Origin: Microscillaceae bacterium
GTDB taxonomy: Bacteria; Bacteroidota; Bacteroidia; Cytophagales; Microscillaceae
DNA length: 10,257 nucleotides
NCBI GenBank assembly: GCA_003449595.1
Contig: DMHB01000111.1
Coordinates: forward strand, 1-10,257
Direction of reading: 5' to 3'
The first letter of the stretch is position 1, and each line of letters begins with the position of its first letter. The notes under the pieces are model-generated. The model did no database searches and was not told the DNA's origin. It saw only the letters and a program-made list of their open reading frames with translations. A program made the position numbers and the translations under genes. Below, piece by piece: positions 1 to 7,551 of the stretch.

Positions 1-22
1 CTACACGACGCTCTTCCGATCT
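1..22 (+). other. Illumina TruSeq adapter remnant (artefact)
   Basis: All 22 bases, from CTACACGACG through CTCTTCCGATCT, match the 3' end of the Illumina TruSeq universal / read-1 adapter as I know it. A chance match of this length is not credible. The stretch is sequencing-library DNA left at the end of an assembled contig, not genomic sequence, and genuine sequence begins at about base 23. No gene overlaps it. Confidence 0.97.
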
Positions 23-87
23 TGAATGCGTTTGTGTTAGGGTTATATTTATATTTTCAAAATAAACCACAAAATTATAGGAAATAA

Positions 88-123
88 ACTTGCAAAGCAA
101 GTGCTATTCATGAACTTTGCAAG
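88..123. repeat. Small nested inverted repeats upstream of the EEP gene
   Basis: ACTTGC-AAA-GCAAGT (88-102) is a perfect 6-bp stem with a 3-base loop. Its CTTGCAAAG portion (89-97) recurs inverted as CTTTGCAAG at 115-123. The two inverted pairings are mutually exclusive. They could be an operator, or the end of a transcript arriving from beyond the contig edge, but no T-run follows. Short AT-rich inverted repeats also arise by chance, so no function is assigned. Confidence 0.3.
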
Positions 124-136
124 GTTGAAAGGCAAA

Positions 137-167
137 TTTGTCCAGTTTGACCCCTCATTTATCTTTG
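137..167 (+). promoter_or_regulatory. Candidate Bacteroidota promoter for the EEP gene
   Basis: TTTG at 137-140 is followed after 19 bp by TATCTTTG at 160-167, a full match to the TAnnTTTG -7 consensus of Bacteroidota. Transcription would then start at about 171-174, only a few bases before the ATG at 177, giving a nearly leaderless mRNA. That would exclude the in-frame TTG at 138 as the start. The elements are short and the region AT-rich, so this stays tentative. Confidence 0.35.
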
Positions 168-176
168 TTAGCTTCT

Positions 177-1289
177 ATGGTTTGGTTACTTAAGCCTCCT
201 CCTTGGGTTCTCTCTTGGTTGCGCAAAGGCAGCGTAGGGCTGACTTTAGGGGCGTATGTAGCGGCTTTCATTTCTCCGGGCAGCTTTTGGCCAAGCGGGT
301 TTGTGGCACTGACCATCCCTTTTTTTTTAATTCTACAATTATTTTTGGCCATTTATTGGCTTTTTTCCCAATACCTCAAGGCCTCCTTGCATACCTTGGC
401 GGTGTTGTTAGGACTTCCTTTTTTGTATAGCACGGTGCAGTATAGTGTCAACAAAGTTCCGGATAAAAATAGTTTTACTGTTTTGAGCTATAATGTAAGG
501 GTGTTCAATGCCTATGACTACTTAGGGGGCGAAAAGTCGCTTAAAACCGCCCAAATGATAAACTGGTTGGCTCAACACCCCGCAGACATCAAGTGTTTGC
601 AAGAGTTTTATTATTTACCCGGTTCTAAAGTTTTTAATACACTGCAACGCATCGCCGAGGCCGGTAAATATCAGTGGGTTACGGTGCCTTCACAGCAAAA
701 AGACAGGCAAAAACCTACTTTTGGAGCAGCAATTTTCAGCAAATTGCCCATTGTAAAACACGGAATATTGCCCTTGGGCAAGCAACCCCACCACAAAGGT
801 TTGTATGCCGATGTATTGAAAAACAACGACACCATTCGCATTATCAATGTACACCTACAGTCGATGAGTATTGATGAAGAAAACTTGTTTGGAAGCGAAG
901 GCCATACCAAACAAGCTCAGCAAGAACGCCTCTGGGAGTTGTTTTACCGACTGAAAAAAGGATTTATACAACGCGCCAAACAAGTAGCTATTTTAGATGA
1001 GTTCATTCGGCAGAGCCCTCACCCCATCATTTTATGTGGCGATTTGAACGATGTACCTTATAGTTTTACCTACACCACACTGAAGCAAAATTTGCACAAT
1101 GCCTTTGAAGCCAAAGGAAGCGGGTTTGGTTTTACTTTTCGAGGCAAACAACTATTTTTTTTGCGCATCGACCACCAGTTTTTTTCCCCGAAACGACTTA
1201 GCATACAGCGCTTTAAAACCCTGCAAGAAATTGCTTTTTCCGACCATTACCCCATCGAAGGGGTTTACGCTTTAGAGGCCATCAATTGA
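177..1289 (+). CDS. Membrane-anchored endonuclease/exonuclease/phosphatase family protein
   Basis: A 370-residue protein with about three N-terminal hydrophobic segments (roughly residues 18-35, 41-64 and 69-86), then an EEP (DNase I-like) hydrolase domain. The EEP motifs appear in order: SYNVR (104-108), LQEF (141-144, metal-binding Glu143), NVHLQS (224-229), GDLND (288-292, Asp289 and Asn291), RIDH (330-333) and SDHYP (355-359, catalytic His357). The catalytic set is therefore complete. Bacteroidota commonly carry this architecture; the substrate is unknown and could be nucleic acid, phospholipid or another phosphodiester. I chose ATG 177 over the in-frame TTG at 138 because it gives a normal length for this architecture and a candidate promoter lies across the earlier start. 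The 3' end overlaps the convergent glycosyltransferase gene by 25 bp. Family assignment is firm, function is not. Confidence 0.9.
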   Translation: MVWLLKPPPWVLSWLRKGSVGLTLGAYVAAFISPGSFWPSGFVALTIPFFLILQLFLAIYWLFSQYLKASLHTLAVLLGLPFLYSTVQYSVNKVPDKNSFTVLSYNVRVFNAYDYLGGEKSLKTAQMINWLAQHPADIKCLQEFYYLPGSKVFNTLQRIAEAGKYQWVTVPSQQKDRQKPTFGAAIFSKLPIVKHGILPLGKQPHHKGLYADVLKNNDTIRIINVHLQSMSIDEENLFGSEGHTKQAQQERLWELFYRLKKGFIQRAKQVAILDEFIRQSPHPIILCGDLNDVPYSFTYTTLKQNLHNAFEAKGSGFGFTFRGKQLFFLRIDHQFFSPKRLSIQRFKTLQEIAFSDHYPIEGVYALEAIN

Positions 1290-2407
1290 AAGTAGTGTTG
1301 TTCCAATTGTCTCGTAATGGTATCTTCGGCAAACAAGGCCAAAGCTTTTTGCCGGGCGTTTGCACCGGCTTGTTGGCATATTTCCGGGTTATTTTTGTAG
1401 TATAGCAAGTGCTTTACAAAGGCAGCTTGGTCATTTTCGGGGGCTACTTGCCCCACTTCGCCGTAAGGCTCAGGTTGTAGCAGTTCTACTTGGGCATTGT
1501 CCATAAAACTATGGTGCGAAACCACAGGCTTGCCGTGAATCATTGCCTCGGCTATATTGAGGCCAAAAGTTTCGCCTTCGATGCGGTAATGCAGCAATAC
1601 ATCCAACGAATTGTAAAAAGCCGACAGCCTGTTCTCGTCGGTAGTCGGGTCTAACAAAATCATATTTTTAAATTGGGCAGCCATTGCACGGGCCTCGGGC
1701 GGGGGCGCCAGCCAAAGCAAGTAGGTATCGTCGGCTTGCAATTGTTGAAACACCTCGCGCACAAATAGGCCATTGTCTAAGTTGGGACGGCTGATACGGC
1801 CCATAACAAAAGCCTTTTCAGGGATTTGTAAATCTGAGCGCAAATTTTGCTGATGCTTGAGTTTTTGGGTTGGGTAATACAAAACTTGTGCGTTGGGGCT
1901 TGTCCAAGCATATTTGTCTTTGAGCCATTGGCTGATTAGTAATACCCTGTCGAGGCGGTTCAGGTAGTGTTCGGAGGCTTTTTTGCCAAAAATACTGTGT
2001 TCTACTAAGATAAATTTGCGGTCGATGGCATCAATTTGTCTGGTATAAAAATCTTGCTCATCGCCTCGGTTGAAATGAACAATGTGTGGGTTAACGTTTT
2101 GCAACACACGCAAGAAATCGGGCATAGTGCCCAAGAAAACGTGGTCGGCACCCAGTACCTGTTGAAAATCCGGCAAACGGGCAAAATAGGTTTGGTATTT
2201 CTCTACAAAACTTTTGCGGTGCTTTGGAAGCAGCGCAGCCGCCAACTGGCGCAGGTAATAGCGGGGTTTTTTATAGTCGGTATGAAAAAACAGGTAAGAA
2301 TCGAATTGCTCGCGGTCTAAATTTTGACAAAAAGTAAACATAGCCTTTTCGGTGCCTCCAAACCCAACTTGGTTGAGCTGAAATAAAACCTTGATGCGTG
2401 CTGCCAT
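1265..2407 (-). CDS. GT-B glycosyltransferase (GT4/group 1-like)
   Basis: A 380-residue protein with GT-B features. The N-terminal Rossmann strand and glycine-rich loop read VLFQLNQVGFGGTEKA (7-22). A second-domain start, GRISRPNLDNGLF (203-215), is followed by the nucleotide-sugar motif EGETFGLNIAEAM (277-289), which contains the EX7E pair Glu279/Glu287 of retaining GT4-type enzymes, and then HGKPVVSH (291-298). It should transfer a sugar from an NDP- or UDP-sugar in the cytoplasm, probably to an envelope glycan, but donor and acceptor cannot be read from the sequence. There is no signal peptide. The gene lies 28 bp downstream of ligA on the same strand, so co-transcription is likely although the functions are unrelated. 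No O-antigen or capsule cluster surrounds it. Its 3' end overlaps the EEP gene tail-to-tail. Confidence 0.88.
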   Translation of the reverse strand: MAARIKVLFQLNQVGFGGTEKAMFTFCQNLDREQFDSYLFFHTDYKKPRYYLRQLAAALLPKHRKSFVEKYQTYFARLPDFQQVLGADHVFLGTMPDFLRVLQNVNPHIVHFNRGDEQDFYTRQIDAIDRKFILVEHSIFGKKASEHYLNRLDRVLLISQWLKDKYAWTSPNAQVLYYPTQKLKHQQNLRSDLQIPEKAFVMGRISRPNLDNGLFVREVFQQLQADDTYLLWLAPPPEARAMAAQFKNMILLDPTTDENRLSAFYNSLDVLLHYRIEGETFGLNIAEAMIHGKPVVSHHSFMDNAQVELLQPEPYGEVGQVAPENDQAAFVKHLLYYKNNPEICQQAGANARQKALALFAEDTITRQLEQHYFQLMASKA

Positions 2408-2435
2408 AAGGTGTAAATATTGGGTTTACGATGGA

Positions 2436-4520
2436 TTAAAATAAGTTTCCTTGCTGTGCGCTAAGGTTGGGGGAGGGCTTTTCGGTTTGCAATAGTGCGA
2501 AAAATTGGCTTTCCGATAAGACAACTACGCCTAATTTTTGGGCTTTTTCGAGTTTGGCCGGCCCCATATTTTCGCCAGCCACCAAATAGTTGGTTTTCGA
2601 CGAAACACCCGATTGCACTTTGCCACCGTTGGCCTCTATTTTATCTTTGAGTTCTTCGCGGCTGATGTTCGTAAAAACCCCCGAAATAACAAAAGTTTTC
2701 CCCGCCAAGGTATCGCTTTCGAGGGTTTGCGTTGGGGTATCGGTTATAAATTGTAGTCCGGCGGCTTGCAAGCGTTGGAGTTGGGCTATTTGTTCTTCAT
2801 CAGCAAAATAAGCCACCAAACTTTGCGCAATGCGCTCTCCAATTTCATCGATGCCGGTCAGTTCTTCCACAGTAGCTTCGCGCAAGCGGTCGATGTTTTG
2901 AAAATGGGCAGCTAATTTTTTGGCTACGGTTTCGCCTACGAAGCGGATACCCAAGGCAAACAATACTTTTTCAAAAGGCATTTGTTTCGATGCCTCGATG
3001 CCATTGAGTAAGTTATCGACCTTGAGACGGTCGTCTTTTTTCTTTTGCGTGTCTTTGTAAAAAAAGTCCAATTGCTCTTTTTTTAAATCATAGAGATCTG
3101 CCGGCGTAAGTACCAAGCCTTGTTCGTAGAGCAACCGGATGGTTTCTTCGCCTAAGTTGTTGATATTCATTGCTTTTTTATGCGCAAAATGGGCTAATCG
3201 TCCCATAATTTGAGGGGGGCAAAGGCGCTCGTTAGGGCAATAATGTTGGGCTTCGCCTGCGTTGCGCACCAAGGCCGTCTGGCAGGCAGGGCAATGGGTA
3301 ATGTATTGAAAAGGTTGGCTGTCTGTTGGGCGCTTGGATTGGTCGAAGCCGGTAATTTTGGGAATAATTTCGCCGCCTTTCTCCACCCAAACCGTATCGC
3401 CCAAGCGCAAACCAATGCGTTCGATTTCGTCGGCATTGTGTAGCGATGCTCTTTTGACGGTGGTGCCGGCCAATTGAACCGGTTTTAGCTCGGCAACCGG
3501 AGTAATGGCACCGGTGCGGCCTACTTGGTAGGTAATGCCTTCGAGCAAAGTGGCAGCACTTTCGGCTTTGTATTTGTAGGCAATGGCCCAACGTGGGCTT
3601 TTGGCCGTAAAGCCCAGTTCTTGTTGTAGGGCAAAATCATTGACTTTGATAACCACACCATCGGTTTCTAAAGGCAACTCGAACCGGCCCTTTTCCCAAT
3701 GAGCGATGTAATCCATCACTTCTGTCAGGCTGTTGCATAAGCGGTAAGTAGGCGACACTTGAAATCCCCAACGCTCCAAGGCTTTGAGCGATGCTTCGTG
3801 TGTAGCAAAGGGCAGGTTTTCGCCAAGTAGGTAGTACAAATAGCAATCTAAGTGGCGTTTGGCTACTTCGGTCGATTTTTTGAGTTTGAGCGATCCCGAA
3901 GTTGTGTTGCGAGGATTGGCATAGGTTTCTTTGCCTTCGTCTTCCATTTGTTTGTTGAGCGCTTCAAAAACAGCATTGGGCATAAATATTTCGCCTCGCA
4001 CCTCGAACAAAGGGGGAAAATCGGCGGCTTGAATTTGCAAAGGAATCGAACGAATGGTTTTGACATTGGCCGTAACGTCATCGCCTTGCACGCCGTCGCC
4101 GCGGGTAATGGCGCGCACCAATAGGCCGTTTTCATAAATAAGGCTGATAGAAACCCCGTCAAATTTTAACTCGCAGAGATAAGCAAGCGAAGCCTCTTCG
4201 TGCCAGCCTATGTTTTTTTTGGCGCGCTTGTCAAAGTCCTGAATTTCTTCGGCAGAATAGGTATTGGCCAGCGACAGCATAGGGTAGCGGTGCTTTACTT
4301 GCGGAAAATCATTGTCTAAATCGCTTCCCACGCGCTGAGTAGGCGAGTTGGGCAGGCGAAGTGTAGGAAATTGCGCCTCTAATTCCTCCAATTGTTTGAG
4401 CAATTGGTCAAAAGCATAATCCGAAATTTCGGGTTTATTATGCTTGTAATACAAATCGTTGTGGTAGTTGAGGGTATTGGTGAGTTGCTCGATTTGGGCA
4501 CGGGCTTCTGCTTCGGTCAT
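2436..4520 (-). CDS. ligA: NAD-dependent DNA ligase LigA
   Basis: A 694-residue protein, close to the usual LigA length of about 670 residues, with every domain present. LigA seals nicks in duplex DNA during replication and repair, using NAD+ to form a ligase-AMP intermediate. The N-terminal Ia region (about 1-70) binds NMN. The adenylation motif is CELKFDG (116-122) with nucleophile Lys119, followed by RGDGVQGDDVT (140-150) and DGVVIKV (287-293). The OB-fold contains GRTGAITPVAELKPV (334-348). Four zinc-finger cysteines sit at 410, 413, 428 and 434. A helix-hairpin-helix region spans about 510-590 and a BRCT domain about 604-680 (LAGKTFVISGVF start). There is no sign of decay. The ATG at 4520 fits the family N-terminus. 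The glycosyltransferase gene follows after 28 bp, and bshC is divergent upstream. Confidence 0.98.
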   Translation of the reverse strand: MTEAEARAQIEQLTNTLNYHNDLYYKHNKPEISDYAFDQLLKQLEELEAQFPTLRLPNSPTQRVGSDLDNDFPQVKHRYPMLSLANTYSAEEIQDFDKRAKKNIGWHEEASLAYLCELKFDGVSISLIYENGLLVRAITRGDGVQGDDVTANVKTIRSIPLQIQAADFPPLFEVRGEIFMPNAVFEALNKQMEDEGKETYANPRNTTSGSLKLKKSTEVAKRHLDCYLYYLLGENLPFATHEASLKALERWGFQVSPTYRLCNSLTEVMDYIAHWEKGRFELPLETDGVVIKVNDFALQQELGFTAKSPRWAIAYKYKAESAATLLEGITYQVGRTGAITPVAELKPVQLAGTTVKRASLHNADEIERIGLRLGDTVWVEKGGEIIPKITGFDQSKRPTDSQPFQYITHCPACQTALVRNAGEAQHYCPNERLCPPQIMGRLAHFAHKKAMNINNLGEETIRLLYEQGLVLTPADLYDLKKEQLDFFYKDTQKKKDDRLKVDNLLNGIEASKQMPFEKVLFALGIRFVGETVAKKLAAHFQNIDRLREATVEELTGIDEIGERIAQSLVAYFADEEQIAQLQRLQAAGLQFITDTPTQTLESDTLAGKTFVISGVFTNISREELKDKIEANGGKVQSGVSSKTNYLVAGENMGPAKLEKAQKLGVVVLSESQFFALLQTEKPSPNLSAQQGNLF

Positions 4521-4549
4521 AGTAAAAAGTAGCGTTCTTGGTTTCGATA

Positions 4550-4577
4550 CAAAGGTAAAAACTCAAAGTCATTTCAA
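4550..4577 (-). promoter_or_regulatory. Candidate ligA promoter
   Basis: On the minus strand, TTG (4577-4575) is followed after 17 bp by TACCTTTG (4557-4550), a full match to the Bacteroidota TAnnTTTG -7 box. Transcription would begin at about 4543-4546, leaving a leader of about 25 nt before the ligA ATG at 4520. Position and orientation support it; the upstream element is only three bases, so the -7 box carries most of the weight. Confidence 0.5.
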
Positions 4578-4639
4578 CCGGATTTTGTAAAAGATGCGTG
4601 CAGGCTCTTTTTGCTGCTTCGGGCTATGCAGGGCGTTGT

Positions 4640-4671
4640 TTTGTGCAAAGTGAAAAAAGGATTTAACTTTA
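4640..4671 (+). promoter_or_regulatory. Candidate bshC promoter
   Basis: TTTG at 4640-4643 is followed after 20 bp by TAACTTTA at 4664-4671, which differs from TAnnTTTG only in the last base. A start at about 4675-4678 would give a short A/T-rich leader before the ATG at 4694, typical of Bacteroidota. It probably drives both bshC and the MFS gene behind it. The match is imperfect. Confidence 0.4.
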
Positions 4672-4693
4672 CGCTTCCTAAAAACATTAAACT

Positions 4694-6253
4694 ATGCATT
4701 GTTACACCCTGCCTTTGGCAGAAACAAGCGCTTTTTCTACTGCCTTTTTAGATTTTTTGGCAGGAAAGCCCGCCCTCCGATCTTTTTATGAACACAGCCC
4801 TAATTTAGCGAACTTCGAATACCAATTACCCCTCAAAAAAGCTTTTGCTCAAGGCCATCGGCAGGTTTTGCACAATGCTTTGCGCGAACAATATGGGGCA
4901 AAATTGCGCCCTGCGGTAGCCGCCCAGCTCGATAGTTTGTTGGCAGCTAACACCTTTACCGTTACCACCGGGCACCAGCTTTGTCTGGCCACTGGTCCTT
5001 TGTATTTCATTTATAAGATCATTACCACACTCAACACCGCTCAAGCGCTGCAAAAAGCCTATCCGCAGCATCATTTTGTGCCGGTGTATTGGATGGCTAC
5101 CGAAGATCACGATTTTGCTGAAATCAATCATTTTCATTTGTTTGGCAAAACCTTCACTTGGGAAACCTCAGCGCAAGGAGCGGTGGGTAGGTTGAAATTA
5201 GACGATTTGGCCAATCTATGGCCTTTGTTGCCTCAGGAAGCGCAGTGGATGGCTGAAATTTACCAACAAGCCGACAATTTAGCCGAGGCCACCCGCACCT
5301 TGGTTGATCATTTATTTGGCGAACAAGGCGTGGTTTGTGTGGATGGCGATCATCCGGCGCTGAAAAAATTATTTGTGCCTGTGCTTGAAAAAGAACTTTT
5401 TGAGGGATTTTCTTATCCATTGGTGCAACAAGACACGGCGGCTTTGAACCAGCTCGGCTATGCGATGCCTGTACAGCCACGCGAAATCAACCTGTTTTAT
5501 TTGGAAGATGCTTTGCGCGAACGCTTGGTGCAGGATGGGGAGGTGTACAAAGTGCTTCATACAGACAAGCAGTTTACCAGAGCCGAAATGCAGGCGATGC
5601 TACACCAGCATCCCGAAAGGTTTAGCCCCAATGTGGTGCTGCGGCCTCTTTATCAGGAAATTATTTTGCCTAACTTGGCCTATGTAGGCGGCCCCAGCGA
5701 GTTGCTCTACTGGCTGCAATTGAAAAGCTGTTTCGATAGCCTCCAAGTTCCGTTTCCTATCTTATTGCCTCGCAATTTTGCCACCATCATCACGGCAGCT
5801 AACCAAAAGAAAATCAACAAGTTCCAACTACAAACCAATGATTTGTTTTTGGAGGAAGAAGCCTTGAAAAAGAAGTTTTTGGCTATCGTCCAAGGCCCGG
5901 CGCCTGAACTAACCGCCGAAGAAAACGCTATAGCGCAAGCTTGGGAAAGTGTAAAACAAAAATTTCAACAACTCGACCCTTCGTTGGTGGGTTGGGTAGC
6001 TGCCGAGCAACAAAAAACTCAGAAAACTTGGGTGGATGTAGGCAAAAGACTGCAAAAAGTTTTTGAAAAAAAGTCGGAAACCGATTTGCAACAACTGGCC
6101 GCGCTCAAGCAAAAGCTATTTCCACAGCAGGGCTTGCAAGAGCGCTACGACAATTTTCTGAATTTTGCGCTGAACAAGCCCGATTTTTTGGCAGAATTAC
6201 AGCAAACGTTCGATCCATTTTGCTTCGAGATGTACATCATAGAGGGGTATTAA
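4694..6253 (+). CDS. bshC: BshC, putative bacillithiol cysteine-adding enzyme
   Basis: A 519-residue protein of normal BshC (YllA) length. BshC is assigned to the last step of bacillithiol synthesis, joining cysteine to glucosaminyl-malate in the cytoplasm. Family motifs are clear: TGHQ (92-95) and ATGPLYFIYKII (99-110), forming the nucleotide-binding-like core; VPVYWMATEDHDFAEINH (129-146); SPNVVLRPLYQ (311-321); and LAYVGGPSELLYW (328-340). A charged, helical, probably coiled-coil segment fills about 380-490, as in known BshC. bshA and bshB are not in the window; they often lie elsewhere in Bacteroidota genomes. The MFS gene begins 21 bp downstream on the same strand, so the two are probably co-transcribed. 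The cysteine-ligase role rests on genetics in Bacillus and on the family, not on anything special in this copy. Confidence 0.93.
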   Translation: MHCYTLPLAETSAFSTAFLDFLAGKPALRSFYEHSPNLANFEYQLPLKKAFAQGHRQVLHNALREQYGAKLRPAVAAQLDSLLAANTFTVTTGHQLCLATGPLYFIYKIITTLNTAQALQKAYPQHHFVPVYWMATEDHDFAEINHFHLFGKTFTWETSAQGAVGRLKLDDLANLWPLLPQEAQWMAEIYQQADNLAEATRTLVDHLFGEQGVVCVDGDHPALKKLFVPVLEKELFEGFSYPLVQQDTAALNQLGYAMPVQPREINLFYLEDALRERLVQDGEVYKVLHTDKQFTRAEMQAMLHQHPERFSPNVVLRPLYQEIILPNLAYVGGPSELLYWLQLKSCFDSLQVPFPILLPRNFATIITAANQKKINKFQLQTNDLFLEEEALKKKFLAIVQGPAPELTAEENAIAQAWESVKQKFQQLDPSLVGWVAAEQQKTQKTWVDVGKRLQKVFEKKSETDLQQLAALKQKLFPQQGLQERYDNFLNFALNKPDFLAELQQTFDPFCFEMYIIEGY

Positions 6254-6274
6254 AATATTGTAAATCAGTTTGTT

Positions 6275-7489
6275 ATGATTCAAAAAGCCCTCAGGCTTTA
6301 CCGCGAGGCGTATGCCGGTTTGTCGTTACAAATTTGGTTGTTGGCCGGGGTGATGTTGATCAACCGTGCAGGCTCGATGGTAGTGCCTTTTATGACGCTC
6401 TATTTCACACAAGAGTTGCATTTTTCGATGCAGCAAGCAGGTTTTATCATCAGTGCTTATGGAGTCGGATCAACCATTGGTTCGCTGTTGGGCGGCAGAT
6501 TAACCGACAAATTAGGGTATTTCAAAGTCCAGTTTCTGGGGCTTTTTTTAGGAGGGTTTTTGCTGTTTGTGTTGGTTTGGATGCGCGATTTTTATGCCGT
6601 AGTGGCCTGTACTTTGGTGCTGAGTATGGTGGCCGATATGTTTCGACCGGCCAACAGTGCCGCTGTGGCAGCTTTCAGCGACGTACAGAACCGCACCAGG
6701 GCTTATTCGCTCAACCGGCTGGCTATCAATTTGGGCTTTTCCATCAGTCCGGCACTGGGTGGTTTTTTGGCAGCCCAGAGTTTCAGTTGGCTTTTTTGGG
6801 TCGATGGGGTAACCTGTTGGATCGCCGCTTTGATTTTATTTCTTTTCTTGCGCAATGCGCCCGAAACAACCCTTTCGGCAGAAGAAGAGACCGAAACTTC
6901 GCCACAGCGCAGTGCCTACCAAGATCGACCCTTTCTTTTCTTTATTTTTCTGACAGTTTGTTTTGCCATTGCCTTTATGCAAGTATTTATGTTATTGCCG
7001 CTTTACCTCAAACAGCAGTTTCAGCTACCTGAGTGGTACATTGGATTGGTCATTTCGGCCAATGGCCTGCTGGTGGCTTTGCTCGAAATGGTCATCGTGT
7101 TTCGTGTCGAAGGCTATCCGCGTAAGCTGAAAATCGTAAGCCGTGGGTTGCTTTGGTTGGTAGCGGGCTACTTGCTGCTTGCCCTCAACCTACATTATTG
7201 GACGGCTTGGCTCTTTATTTTGCTGATAACCATTGCCGAAATGTTGGCTATGCCCTTTATGAGTACTTTCACCATTGAACGTGCCACCGTGCAGAACCGA
7301 GGCCAATATGCAGCGCTATACAACGTGGCCTATGCTTTAGGCTATATTTTTGCGCCCTCTTTTGGGGCTTATATGGCTTCAACTTTTGGTTTTGTGTATT
7401 TATGGATGGCTGCGGCTACCATAGCCTTGTTTACCTTTGGAGGCTTTCGGATTTTGGAGCGGTGGGTAAGGCACGAAAAAGCCTTGTAA
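6275..7489 (+). CDS. MFS transporter, drug-efflux-like
   Basis: A 404-residue inner-membrane protein with about 12 hydrophobic segments in two halves, split by a charged loop at about 194-218 (Glu/Thr-rich). MFS motif A, GGRLTDKLG (73-81), lies between helices 2 and 3. A motif-C-like stretch, RLAINLGFSISPALGGFLA (148-166), is in helix 5, and its C-half counterpart, GQYAALYNVAYALGYIFAP (343-361), is visible. The arrangement resembles MdtH/YfcJ-like proton-driven efflux carriers, but the substrate cannot be deduced. It starts 21 bp after bshC, so a shared transcript is likely; export of a small molecule or thiol conjugate is possible but only a guess from position. Its last codons also encode half of the hairpin proposed as the alkB terminator. 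Confidence 0.9.
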   Translation: MIQKALRLYREAYAGLSLQIWLLAGVMLINRAGSMVVPFMTLYFTQELHFSMQQAGFIISAYGVGSTIGSLLGGRLTDKLGYFKVQFLGLFLGGFLLFVLVWMRDFYAVVACTLVLSMVADMFRPANSAAVAAFSDVQNRTRAYSLNRLAINLGFSISPALGGFLAAQSFSWLFWVDGVTCWIAALILFLFLRNAPETTLSAEEETETSPQRSAYQDRPFLFFIFLTVCFAIAFMQVFMLLPLYLKQQFQLPEWYIGLVISANGLLVALLEMVIVFRVEGYPRKLKIVSRGLLWLVAGYLLLALNLHYWTAWLFILLITIAEMLAMPFMSTFTIERATVQNRGQYAALYNVAYALGYIFAPSFGAYMASTFGFVYLWMAAATIALFTFGGFRILERWVRHEKAL

Positions 7490-7516
7490 CGCACCTGTTT
7501 AGGACATCACAAGGCT
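7476..7516 (-). terminator. Probable intrinsic terminator of tetR-alkB
   Basis: AGCCTTGT (7480-7487) and ACAAGGCT (7509-7516) form an 8-bp perfect stem with a 21-base loop, within which CCT/AGG (7494-7496 with 7501-7503) may stack. Read on the minus strand the hairpin is followed by TTTT (7479-7476), so it ends transcripts coming from alkB, whose stop is about 35 bp upstream. On the plus strand no T-run follows. The long loop lowers certainty. The distal arm lies inside the last codons of the convergent MFS gene. Confidence 0.45.
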
Positions 7517-7551
7517 GATTGGGTCTTAGTAAAAAATACGCTAACTGCTTG

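Noticed and set aside
138..176. TTG start extending the EEP protein by 13 residues
   Set aside because: ATG 177 gives the usual length and membrane start, and a candidate promoter -7 box lies within the extension.
3232..3591. A 119-codon minus-strand reading frame inside ligA
   Set aside because: It lies within the intact LigA frame, covering its OB-fold and zinc-finger part, and shows no family features.
6220..7032. A 270-codon plus-strand reading frame overlapping the MFS gene
   Set aside because: Its translation is rich in Arg, Cys and Phe, has no family motif and overlaps the clear MFS protein in another frame; it is a shadow.
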